Of a stretch of 16,869 nt of DNA, positions 9,724 to 16,869 are shown one piece after another; within the stretch, counting starts at the first letter, position 1; each line of letters begins with the position of its first letter. The DNA comes from Planctomycetota bacterium (GTDB taxonomy: Bacteria > Planctomycetota > Planctomycetia > Planctomycetales > Planctomycetaceae), in assembly GCA_003669575.1 (NCBI GenBank), contig QWOR01000209.1, positions 1 through 16,869 on the forward strand, given 5' to 3'. A program made the position numbers and the translations under genes. Below the pieces are notes generated by a model. The model was not told the DNA's origin and did not search any database. It saw only the letters and a program-made list of their open reading frames with translations.

Positions 9724-9739
9724 TGGCACTGCGATTGCA
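9724..9739 (+). promoter_or_regulatory. Sigma-54 (-24/-12) promoter of dabA
   Basis: TGGCACT-GCGA-TTGCA matches 11 of the 12 defined positions of the consensus TGGCACG-N4-TTGCW, with exact GG-N10-GC spacing. Predicted transcription start is near 9750, about 42 nt before the preferred dabA start. Ten fixed bases (TGGCAC and TTGC at fixed spacing) are expected about once per million positions per strand. Its place directly before dabA and after a sigma-54 activator gene makes chance very unlikely. Confidence 0.87.
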
Positions 9740-9791
9740 TCAGGTTATTTCATTCTGAACTGTTCGCTTGAATATGTGGACGGAGTGCGTT

Positions 9792-12700
9792 GTGGAACGG
9801 GTCAACTGGATTCAAAAGCACCTGACTGAGGCAGCAAAGTTGCTGCCAGCTCAGGGGCCGATCACGGCCTTCGTGTTTCTCAACTCCCTTCAGGCTCTGG
9901 AGGATCTCCCGTTTGAGCAGGGATTGGAGCGGGGGCGCGAGCTGTTCGGGTGCGAAACCTACCTGTCGGAGGACCGCTATCGGGAAAAGCTGGCCACCGG
10001 TCGTATCCGGGTGAGTAACCTGGTGGATGAGCTCCGGGCGGATCTGGGCGATCGAGGGGGCCAGCCAGTGGGCCCTTCCGGCACACTGTTTGACCTTCGA
10101 CTCTCGATGCTGATTTCTCCGGTCCGGCTGGCTCCGACGGAAGAGATTGAATGGTTCATCGCAGAGACCGACGCTCTTTCCAAGTATGGTGTCGAGGTCT
10201 TGCCCGAAGTGGGGGAGCAGGCGACAGAGAAGACGCGTCAGTGGGCCATGCGAGAGGTTCGTACAAACCCTGCGAATCCATGGCGTCAGGCCCTCCCCAA
10301 GGTTATGGATTCCGGCATTGAAGGTTGGAGTCGCGACGAATGGACGGCGTTCGCCTTGAAGGCACTGTGGGAGGTCTGCCGCCGGGGCGTGAAAGATGTC
10401 CCACTTCGCAAAGATCCCACGCCACAAAATCGCCATCGCGACCTCTTCAGAGCGGCCACTGGCGAGGATTGTGACCGGCTGTTTAACGAGATCCTCATTC
10501 CCTTCTGCGCCCGGTTCGTGGACCAGGGGCTCGCGACCTGGGAGTTGCCCCATCGCGAACAGGGATTCTGGAAAACGTTCAAGGAGCTGTATGGTGACGA
10601 TCGGCTGGTCGAGCGCTGGCTCAAGGCATTGCCGGGAGAACTCCAGCGTCTGTCGGCATTGTCTCCGGAGGAGGTCATTGCGGACTCGCTCCGTCTGCTG
10701 GGAGTTTCGGATGAAGAAGGGCCCGAGTTTCTGACTCGCGAACTCCTGGCCCTGCGCGGATGGGCGGGCACGATCTGGCAGGCGGAAGATCGCGGTGATC
10801 GTGTGGGCCATCCCATGCCACCGGGGACGCTGATTGAATACATGGCCGTCCGACTGGTGCTGCTGCGGGTGGCGCTGGGGTACCTGGTGCGGCGCGAAAT
10901 GCCAGAGGTGAAATCCCTGGCCGAGCTGCGCGGTGTACTCAGGAGTCGGGTCAGTCCGGCAGTCGAAACGACAAATGAAGAACGGGCCATTCAGGTCTTT
11001 CAACTGGCCCAGATTCTCGGCTGGTCCGCTTCGGACCTCGCGGCCATGTCCCGCGAGCAGTGGTGCGTGCTGGTGAATGAGATCGAGGCGTTTCATCACC
11101 CTCAGCGGCGTAGAGTGTTTCATCAGGCGTTTGAACGCCGGTTCCGTACACAGGCACTCGATGCGATCACCGTTCACACCCGTGATCGGAAAGGGGCAAA
11201 AGTGGAGAATCCACTCTTCCAGTCGGTCTACTGCATCGACACTCGCGAAGAGTCATTCCGTCGCCATCTGGAAGAAGTCTGCCCACGGGCGGAGACCTTT
11301 GGCGCGGCGGGTTTCTACGGTGTGGCGATGTACTACAAGGGAGTGTCCGACGCCTACTATCAGGCCCTCTGTCCGATTGTGGTCCGTCCCAAGAACTATG
11401 TGACCGAGGAAGTGGTCTTCAGTCTGGCGGAGTCGAATCGCCGCCGTTCCACAGCTCGCAAGCGACTGGCCACAGCTTCGCATCAGGTGCATGTCGGCTC
11501 GCGGAGTATGACCGGGGGGGCACTGCTCACCGCATCATTGGGGGTGCTGGCATCATTCCCATTGGTCGCTCGCGTGCTCTTTCCTGCAACGACATCGCGG
11601 ATTCGTCGGGCGTTCGGCAGCGTGGTCGAGCCGCCGCGCGTGACGCGACTGCGGATTGAACGCTCCACAGAACAGCCTGGTCCCGACGGCGATTCCATCG
11701 GCTTCTCTCTGTCGGAGATGGCTGACGTGGGCGAACGCATTCTCAGTGAGACGGGGCTCCGCTCCGGGTTTGCCCGGCTCGTCTTCTTTTTCGGCCACGG
11801 ATCTTTCTGCCTCAATAATCCCCACAAATCGTGCTACGACTGCGGTGCCTGTTCAGGGAGTGCGGGGGGAGCCAATGCGCGTGCTCTGGCGGCCATGCTG
11901 AATGACTCTCGGGTGCGGAAGATTCTGGCGGAGCGGGGCATCGCGATCCCCGATACGACCGTCTTTATTGGAGGGCTGCACAACACGGCCAAAGACACGT
12001 TTTACTATTTCGATCTGGATCAACTCCCGCGGACACACACCTTGGACTTCGAGACGGCGAGAGACCATCTGGAAGAGGCGAGCCGACGAAACGCTCAGGA
12101 ACGCTGCCGTCGCTTTTACTCCGCGCCGCTCGACATCACTCCCGGCGAAGCCCACCTGCATGTGGAGAACCGTTCCGAGGACTTGGCCCAGACGCGGCCC
12201 GAGTTCGGTAACGCCTCGAACGCGATGTGTATCGTCGGTCGACGCGAAAGAACGCAGGGGCTCTATCTGGATCGCCGTTCCTTTCTGGTCTCGTACGATC
12301 CGACGCTGGACGATTCGGACAGTACGATTCTCGGGCGGATTCTGGGTGCGGTGGTCATCGTCTGCTCGGGGATCAACCTGCAGTACTACTTCTCCTATGT
12401 GGATTCGGTGGGGTGGGGGGCGGGAACCAAGCTGCCGCACAACATCACGTCACTGCTCGGGGTCATGGATGGAGCCGCCAGCGACCTGCGGACGGGGCTT
12501 CCGTGGCAGGGCGTGGAAATTCATGACCCGATCCGTTGTCTGTTCGTGATCGAAGCCCACCCGGAGGCCATCGAAAAGATCATGCAACGTAATCCGGCCG
12601 TCGGAAACATCCTTCGTAACGGCTGGGTGCAGCTGGCGCTACTTGATCCAGACAGTTCGCAGGTGCAACTCTACCAGAACGGGAAGTACGTCCCCTATGT

Positions 12701-12833
12701 TCCCAGCATCAATGAACTGCCCCGGGCTAAGACATCCGTAGCGTGGTTCCGAGGCTGGCGGGAGCACATGGACTTTGCCGAGATCGATCCCAACGGGACA
12801 TCGGAGCGTCAGATCCCATGCCCGACGACCTGA
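9792..12833 (+). CDS. dabA: DabA: DUF2309 beta-carbonic-anhydrase-like subunit of the DAB inorganic-carbon accumulation complex
   Basis: About 1014 aa. DabA is the cytoplasmic zinc subunit that, with a membrane partner, is thought to convert incoming CO2 to bicarbonate irreversibly, driven by ion flow. The family N-terminus is clear (LPAQGPITAFVFLNSLQALE). The four zinc/active-site positions known from Halothiobacillus DabA (C351, D353, H524, C539) are matched: Cys481 and Asp483 in YCIDTREESFRRHLEEVCPR, His669 in FFFGHGS and Cys684 in DCGACSG. The His-to-Cys gap is 15, as in the reference protein. The GTG at 9792 is preferred because GGAG lies 6 nt upstream; ATG 9774 and TTG 9768 are in-frame alternatives without such a site. 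A sigma-54 promoter lies just upstream, and dabB follows 84 bp downstream. Confidence 0.95.
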   Translation: MERVNWIQKHLTEAAKLLPAQGPITAFVFLNSLQALEDLPFEQGLERGRELFGCETYLSEDRYREKLATGRIRVSNLVDELRADLGDRGGQPVGPSGTLFDLRLSMLISPVRLAPTEEIEWFIAETDALSKYGVEVLPEVGEQATEKTRQWAMREVRTNPANPWRQALPKVMDSGIEGWSRDEWTAFALKALWEVCRRGVKDVPLRKDPTPQNRHRDLFRAATGEDCDRLFNEILIPFCARFVDQGLATWELPHREQGFWKTFKELYGDDRLVERWLKALPGELQRLSALSPEEVIADSLRLLGVSDEEGPEFLTRELLALRGWAGTIWQAEDRGDRVGHPMPPGTLIEYMAVRLVLLRVALGYLVRREMPEVKSLAELRGVLRSRVSPAVETTNEERAIQVFQLAQILGWSASDLAAMSREQWCVLVNEIEAFHHPQRRRVFHQAFERRFRTQALDAITVHTRDRKGAKVENPLFQSVYCIDTREESFRRHLEEVCPRAETFGAAGFYGVAMYYKGVSDAYYQALCPIVVRPKNYVTEEVVFSLAESNRRRSTARKRLATASHQVHVGSRSMTGGALLTASLGVLASFPLVARVLFPATTSRIRRAFGSVVEPPRVTRLRIERSTEQPGPDGDSIGFSLSEMADVGERILSETGLRSGFARLVFFFGHGSFCLNNPHKSCYDCGACSGSAGGANARALAAMLNDSRVRKILAERGIAIPDTTVFIGGLHNTAKDTFYYFDLDQLPRTHTLDFETARDHLEEASRRNAQERCRRFYSAPLDITPGEAHLHVENRSEDLAQTRPEFGNASNAMCIVGRRERTQGLYLDRRSFLVSYDPTLDDSDSTILGRILGAVVIVCSGINLQYYFSYVDSVGWGAGTKLPHNITSLLGVMDGAASDLRTGLPWQGVEIHDPIRCLFVIEAHPEAIEKIMQRNPAVGNILRNGWVQLALLDPDSSQVQLYQNGKYVPYVPSINELPRAKTSVAWFRGWREHMDFAEIDPNGTSERQIPCPTT

Positions 12834-12840
12834 CGAAACC

Positions 12841-12857
12841 CCAGCACAGTCTGCTGG
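12841..12857 (+). repeat. Small hairpin between dabA and dabB
   Basis: CCAGCA (12841-12846) and TGCTGG (12852-12857) form a 6-bp stem with a 5-nt loop, 7 bp after the dabA stop. There is no T tract, so it is not an intrinsic terminator. It could affect mRNA stability or relative expression. Confidence 0.45.
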
Positions 12858-12917
12858 CCTGAATTCTTTGGAAACTTGCAGTTCGACCTGACCGATCTTG
12901 ATCGCGGACATCACCTT

Positions 12918-14354
12918 ATGAACTGGTTTACGATTCTTGGACTGATTGTGGTGGGGTGCCCGACACTGCTGGTCGTCGTTCTGGGTGTCGCTTCGATCAT
13001 CGATCGTCCGCTGTCTGAGCGCTGGTCGAGCCGGCTGGTACAGATCGCCATGGTGGCCGGATTACTGGCTTCCGTCGCGATCCTGGTGATGATGCTCAAC
13101 GACGATGACCGACGGGTGCCGATTGAGCTGGGACATTGGGTGGTATTGTCTGAACACGGGCATATGACCGCCAAGCAGCTGGCCAACTCCGATCATGCGC
13201 ACCATGCCTTGTTTCACTTCTCGTTTAAGTTTGAGTTTGATCGTCTCTCCGTCCCGTTTGTGATCCTCACTTTTATCCTGTGCGGGACGATTGGGGCCTT
13301 TGCCGAGAAGTACATGCACCGGGAGGCCGGGTACAACCGGTTCTTTATGTTGTACTCCATCTTCGTGCTGGGGATGGTCCTGACTTCACTGGCAGGAACA
13401 ATCGAGACGTTGTTTACAGGCTGGGAACTCGTCGGGCTGTCGTCGACGCTACTCGTTGCGTTTTATCATGAGCGGCAGAATCCGTGTCGCAATGGACTAC
13501 GGATCTGGATTGTTTATCGATTGTCGGATTGCGGGCTGTTGATGGCCGCACTGTTGCTGCATCATCTGTCGGGCGAAGGGGACTTTGACTCGCTGATGGG
13601 AGCGGGGGCCTGGCCGGAAGGCGTGGCCTCTCTGCCACCGGCACAAGCATTCACGGTCGGATTGCTGCTGCTGATTGCAGTGGCGGGTAAGTCGGCCTTG
13701 ATTCCGTTCTCGGGGTGGTTGCCTCGCGCGATGGAGGGGCCGACACCGTCGAGTGCTGTTTTCTACGGGGCGCTCTCCGTCCACCTTGGGGCTTATCTGC
13801 TGCTGCGGATCAGTCCGCTTCTGGCTCTGTCGCCTGCTCTCTCGGCGCTGGTCGTGATCCTGGGACTGTCATCAGCGCTCTTTGCCGCATTCACCGGACG
13901 AGTCCAGACTGACATCAAGTCGGCGCTGTCGTTTGCTTCGTTGACTCAGGTCGGCTTTATCGTGGCGGAGATCGGTCTCTTCGCCTGGCTCGGGCACCGC
14001 TGGAATATGCCTAAGCTGCTGTATATCCCGCTGGTTCACATCCTGGGGCATGGATGTGTGCGGACGCTGCAGTTCGTTCGCGCTCCCTCGTTGCTGCACG
14101 ACTACGGCATTCTGGAGAACGCGATCGGAGGACGGATGGCCTTTGTGCCACCCCGCTGGTCCTCGGCACTTCCACAGCGCTGGCGGACTCGGATGTACCG
14201 GCTGGCTCTGCATCGCGGCAACCTGGATGCCATCCTGCAAAAATACATTGTCGATCCACTGGTCGCTTCGCTGAAGTGGCTCGACGGATTTGACCAGTGG
14301 GTGGTCAAACGGGTGAACGGGAAATCGGACGAGTCAGTCAGTGATGACAGCTGA
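12918..14354 (+). CDS. dabB: DabB: NuoL/MrpA-like ion-conducting membrane subunit of the DAB complex
   Basis: About 478 aa polytopic inner-membrane protein of the proton-conducting complex I/Mrp family. The core residues of an ion path are present: Glu170 in TGWELVGLSSTLLVAFYHE, Lys258 in GKSALIPFSGWLPRAMEGPT, His289 in FYGALSVHLGAYLLLR, and Lys334 in TDIKSALSFASLTQVGF. The FYGALSVH form and HILGHGCVRTLQFVRAPSLL are what I associate with DabB rather than true NuoL. No other complex I genes are nearby, and dabA lies directly upstream. It should pass protons or sodium and power DabA. The ATG at 12918 is chosen over a TTG frame opening at 12876, because hydrophobic sequence starts right after it; the ribosome site is weak for either. 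The C-terminus ends in a short amphipathic and polar tail. Confidence 0.92.
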   Translation: MNWFTILGLIVVGCPTLLVVVLGVASIIDRPLSERWSSRLVQIAMVAGLLASVAILVMMLNDDDRRVPIELGHWVVLSEHGHMTAKQLANSDHAHHALFHFSFKFEFDRLSVPFVILTFILCGTIGAFAEKYMHREAGYNRFFMLYSIFVLGMVLTSLAGTIETLFTGWELVGLSSTLLVAFYHERQNPCRNGLRIWIVYRLSDCGLLMAALLLHHLSGEGDFDSLMGAGAWPEGVASLPPAQAFTVGLLLLIAVAGKSALIPFSGWLPRAMEGPTPSSAVFYGALSVHLGAYLLLRISPLLALSPALSALVVILGLSSALFAAFTGRVQTDIKSALSFASLTQVGFIVAEIGLFAWLGHRWNMPKLLYIPLVHILGHGCVRTLQFVRAPSLLHDYGILENAIGGRMAFVPPRWSSALPQRWRTRMYRLALHRGNLDAILQKYIVDPLVASLKWLDGFDQWVVKRVNGKSDESVSDDS

Positions 14355-14385
14355 GGGGGGATCAACCTAGTTTCGCGGCAATCTT

Positions 14386-14402
14386 CCGTCTGCCGCAGAC
14401 GG
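14386..14402 (+). repeat. Near-perfect palindrome between dabB and the second membrane gene
   Basis: CCGTCTGC (14386-14393) and GCAGACGG (14395-14402) are reverse complements separated by one base. As RNA this gives a 6-bp stem with a 5-nt loop. It lies in an 82-bp gap, has no T tract after it, and could be an mRNA processing or attenuation element or a protein-binding site. Confidence 0.5.
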
Positions 14403-14436
14403 TCCCTCTTCAAATCCTTGAGACGTACTCACCTCC

Positions 14437-15927
14437 ATGAACGAACTTCATTATCCATGGATCGAAATCGCGATTCTGCTTCCGCTGTTGGGAGCCGGGT
14501 GGGTGGCTCAGATCCCAGACCGCATCATTGCTCGCCGCCATTGCCTGGTGTTTGCAGTCCTGGCATCGATTGCTGCAGCTGCGGAGGCCTGGGACTTCTA
14601 CTCACTGCATGTTCACCAGGCAGAAGATCATTGGCATCTGATGACGCGTCTGATTGGGCGCGAGCTGTTTGTGATCGACGAACTGAGCGCGCCGCTGGTC
14701 CCGCTGACATCGCTATTATTTCTGCTGACAGCTCTGGCGACGCTGCGGACCAAGGTGCCGCGGTTTTCATTTTCGACGATGCTGGTTGGAGAGTCGATTG
14801 CTCTGGCGATGTTCAGTGCCATCGACCCCTGGGTGATTATTCTGATGCTGATCGGCAGTTCGGTACTTCCGTACTTTGAGCTGCGCAGTCGAGGTCGACC
14901 GACGCGGCTATACGCCATGTCAATGATCACTTCGGCGATACTGCTGGTCGTCGGCTGGTATCTGGTGGACAGTTGCGGTCGGCGCCCGGAGTCATTCTGG
15001 CGGTTGATCCCGCTGTTGCTTGGCGTTTCGATTCGGTGTGGCATTTTCCCGTTCCAGACGTGGTTGACTGACCTCTATGAGAACGCCACGTTCGGAACAG
15101 CCCTGTTGATGAGTACGCCACTGGCGGGGGCCTATGCGGCTTTGCGTCTGATCGTGCCCTATGCGCCGGAGGCGTCACTGCGCTGGCTGGGGCTGGGATC
15201 GCTGCTGACAGCTGTGCTGGCGAGTGCCTTGTCGATGGTGCAGAAGGACGCCCGGCGATTTTTCTGCTGCATGGTGATCAGTCATACCGCGATGGTGTTG
15301 ATCGGGCTAGAGGTCGCGACGCCGATCGGACTGACGGGGGCGATGTGCGTGTGGTTGTCTGCCGGGTTGTCGCTGGGCGGTTTTGGTCTCACTCTGAGAG
15401 CCCTGGAAGCCCGTCGCGGTCGACTGAAGTTGACTCATTATCAAGGGCTCTACGAGCATGCTCCCGCACTGGCGATCTGTTTTCTGCTGACGGGTCTGGG
15501 GTGCGTGGGATTCCCCGGCACCATCGGGTTCATCGGGACCGAGATGCTGATCGACGGGGCCGTCGGAGCCTACCCGCATGTGGGACCGATGATTGTGATT
15601 GCCGCTACGTTCAACGGAATCGCAATTATGCGGGCGTATTTCCTGCTCTTTACGGGGGTCAGGTACTCCTCGTCGGTTTCACTGCAGATCGGCGGGCGAG
15701 AACGAATTGCCGTGTTGACTCTCGCCGCGCTCGTCCTCGGAGGAGGTTTTTTTCCTCAGCCTGGAGTCTCGACGGCTTTTCATGCCTCGCAGTATCTCAT
15801 CAAGGAGCGAGCCAATCGCATTCCAGAGGTCAAAGCCATCCATCACGAGGAGGATGACGACCACGATGATAACGATGACGAGCACCATGACCGCGACGAA
15901 CGTGATGACCACGACCACCAAGATTGA
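14437..15927 (+). CDS. Second, divergent NuoM-like membrane subunit of the dab cluster with Asp/His-rich tail
   Basis: 496 aa polytopic membrane protein. Its kinship to NuoM-type antiporter-like subunits shows in GIFPFQTWLTDLYENATFGT and GFPGTIGFIGTEMLIDGA. Several residues essential for proton transfer in such subunits look changed. The helix-5 glutamate position falls in DPWVIILMLIGSS and is not Glu. The helix-7 lysine is Arg200 (SIRCGIFPF). The helix-8 lysine is missing (STPLAGAYAALR). These alignments were made by eye. The final 28 residues (469-496) hold 13 Asp, 4 Glu and 7 His and almost no hydrophobic residue, so they should be an extended metal- or proton-binding tail. It lies 82 bp after dabB on the same strand with no terminator between. 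Most likely it is a third DAB component; a regulatory or structural role rather than a full ion channel is inference. No good ribosome site precedes the ATG. Confidence 0.85.
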   Translation: MNELHYPWIEIAILLPLLGAGWVAQIPDRIIARRHCLVFAVLASIAAAAEAWDFYSLHVHQAEDHWHLMTRLIGRELFVIDELSAPLVPLTSLLFLLTALATLRTKVPRFSFSTMLVGESIALAMFSAIDPWVIILMLIGSSVLPYFELRSRGRPTRLYAMSMITSAILLVVGWYLVDSCGRRPESFWRLIPLLLGVSIRCGIFPFQTWLTDLYENATFGTALLMSTPLAGAYAALRLIVPYAPEASLRWLGLGSLLTAVLASALSMVQKDARRFFCCMVISHTAMVLIGLEVATPIGLTGAMCVWLSAGLSLGGFGLTLRALEARRGRLKLTHYQGLYEHAPALAICFLLTGLGCVGFPGTIGFIGTEMLIDGAVGAYPHVGPMIVIAATFNGIAIMRAYFLLFTGVRYSSSVSLQIGGRERIAVLTLAALVLGGGFFPQPGVSTAFHASQYLIKERANRIPEVKAIHHEEDDDHDDNDDEHHDRDERDDHDHQD

Positions 15928-16073
15928 GATGTCTCGGGCAGCGGCATGCTCGTGAAGACTGCGTCGACTTGCGGGAACGCCGTCAGAGGCCCCGTCGCTC
16001 GGCTTGTTGGCAACCGTTTCACGGCATACCCTACGCGTATTCGCATCCCCTCACACCCCAGGAGTTTCCTCGC

Positions 16074-16869
16074 GTGTCTGACGCCTTGGCCAATGTTCAA
16101 AAGAAGCATGATTTCCTGATCGCCATCGACTCGGATGGCTGTGCGTTTGACTCGATGGAGATCAAGCACAAGGAATGCTTCATCCCCAACTTTATCAATC
16201 ACTTCGGTTTGCAACCGATCTCAAAGTACGCCCGCGAAGCGGCCGAGTTCACGAACCTGTACTCCAAGACCCGTGGAGCCAACCGGTTCCCCGCCTATCT
16301 GCTGGCTCTCGACCTGCTTGAGCAACGGGCCGAAGTCATCGCCCGAGGGTTCAAGGTTCCGAAGTTCCAGGGGCTCCGCGACTGGGTCAAACGCGAGACC
16401 AAGCTCTCCAGCGGCACTGTGAAAACCGAAGCCGAGAAAACCGGCGATGCTGACCTGAAGGCCGCCTCGACCTGGTCCTCAGCGGTTGATGCCACCGTCA
16501 AGACCATCGTCCACGGCGTGCCTCCATTCCCCGGTGTGCGGGAAAGCCTCCAGCTGCTCCAGGGAAAGGCCGACCTCATCGTCTGTTCGGCGACGCCGAC
16601 TCCCGCTCTGCAGGCCGAATGGAGCGAGCACGGCATCGCCCAGTACGTCTCGGCGATCTGCGGCCAGGAAATGGGCAGCAAGTCCGAGATCCTCACCGCA
16701 GCCATCGCCAAGGGGTATTCACCCGACAAGGTGCTGATGATCGGTGACGCTCCCGGCGACATGAAGGCTGCCCTGTCAGTCAAGGCCCGCTACTTCCCGA
16801 TCAACCCCGGCCACGAAGACCAGAGCTGGGCCAAGTTCCAGGCCGAGGCCATTGGTCGCTTCTTCGCCG
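16074..16869 (+). CDS. HAD-family hydrolase, 3' end cut by the window
   Basis: The frame runs from a GTG at 16074 to the window edge (265 complete codons). AGGAG lies 9 nt upstream of the GTG, so the start is well supported. HAD motifs are visible in order: motif I IAIDSDGCAFDS, with the nucleophile Asp in DSDG; a long helical cap; motif II IVCSATPTPAL; motif III lysine in MGSKSEIL; and motif IV MIGDAPGDMKAA. It is therefore very likely a phosphatase acting on a small phosphorylated metabolite in the cytoplasm. A phosphoglycolate-phosphatase-like fold is possible, but the substrate cannot be read from the sequence. It starts 146 bp after the dab cluster, with no terminator seen between, so co-transcription is possible but unproven. 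Those 146 bp hold nothing else I can support. Confidence 0.88.
   Translation, partial: MSDALANVQKKHDFLIAIDSDGCAFDSMEIKHKECFIPNFINHFGLQPISKYAREAAEFTNLYSKTRGANRFPAYLLALDLLEQRAEVIARGFKVPKFQGLRDWVKRETKLSSGTVKTEAEKTGDADLKAASTWSSAVDATVKTIVHGVPPFPGVRESLQLLQGKADLIVCSATPTPALQAEWSEHGIAQYVSAICGQEMGSKSEILTAAIAKGYSPDKVLMIGDAPGDMKAALSVKARYFPINPGHEDQSWAKFQAEAIGRFFA

Larger units (their letters stand above)
9433..9791 (+). other. Control region between the regulator gene and dabA
   Basis: These 359 bp carry no convincing gene. In order they hold a hairpin terminator (9505-9541), an inverted repeat that may be an enhancer site (9571-9591), a sigma-54 promoter (9724-9739) and the dabA ribosome-binding site (9782-9785). 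A short forward frame at 9473-9658 crosses the terminator and has no family resemblance, so I treat it as chance. Confidence 0.7.

Noticed and set aside
9750..11177. Long minus-strand frame of 475 codons opposite dabA
   Set aside because: Antisense shadow of a clearly conserved DabA coding region. The translation is low-order, with no family motif.
12918..15927. The two NuoL/NuoM-like genes as part of a respiratory complex I operon
   Set aside because: No other nuo or mrp genes are adjacent, the first directly follows dabA, and its motifs (FYGALSVH) fit DabB better.
16004..16032. TTGTTG-N17-TACCCT as a sigma-70-like promoter for the HAD gene
   Set aside because: Both boxes match the consensus poorly, and such matches are common by chance.

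Overview
The window looks like a chromosomal segment of a heterotrophic planctomycete (order Planctomycetales). This is inferred from moderately high GC, the style of an NtrC-family sigma-54 regulator, and a planctomycete-like mix of housekeeping genes with proteins carrying low-complexity linkers. Species cannot be assigned from the sequence alone. No tRNA, rRNA, CRISPR array or insertion sequence was seen. The window cuts a gene at each end: acetyl-CoA synthetase on the left and a HAD-family hydrolase on the right.

Layout. (1) 2-1936 (+): the 3' part of acs, followed by a strong intrinsic terminator. (2) 2100-3792 (-): scpB (chromosome segregation), preceded 5 bp upstream by a membrane-anchored protein with a highly polar linker, and before that a doubtful small ORF. 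(3) 4007-6255 (-): a SulP-family anion (probably bicarbonate) transporter and, 29 bp downstream, an isoprenylcysteine-methyltransferase-like membrane protein. (4) 6515-9432 (+): a sensor histidine kinase and an NtrC-type response regulator overlapping by ATGA, ending in a hairpin terminator. (5) 9792-15927 (+): a DAB-type inorganic-carbon uptake cluster: DabA (DUF2309), DabB (NuoL-like) and a second, divergent NuoM-like membrane protein with an Asp/His-rich tail. (6) 16074-16869 (+): a HAD-family hydrolase running off the edge.

The most interesting content is 4630-15927. Two unrelated types of putative inorganic-carbon importer (SulP and DAB) flank a two-component system whose regulator has every hallmark of a sigma-54 activator, including GAFTGA. 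A near-perfect -24/-12 promoter (TGGCACT-N4-TTGCA, 9724-9739) lies just upstream of dabA. A weaker candidate with exact GG-N10-GC spacing (6336-6351, minus strand) lies upstream of sulP. The simplest reading is a self-contained regulon: the kinase senses a carbon- or ion-related signal, the regulator activates sigma-54 polymerase at dabA and possibly at sulP, and bicarbonate/CO2 is accumulated in the cell. This linkage is inference. The promoter match and the gene order are read directly from the sequence.
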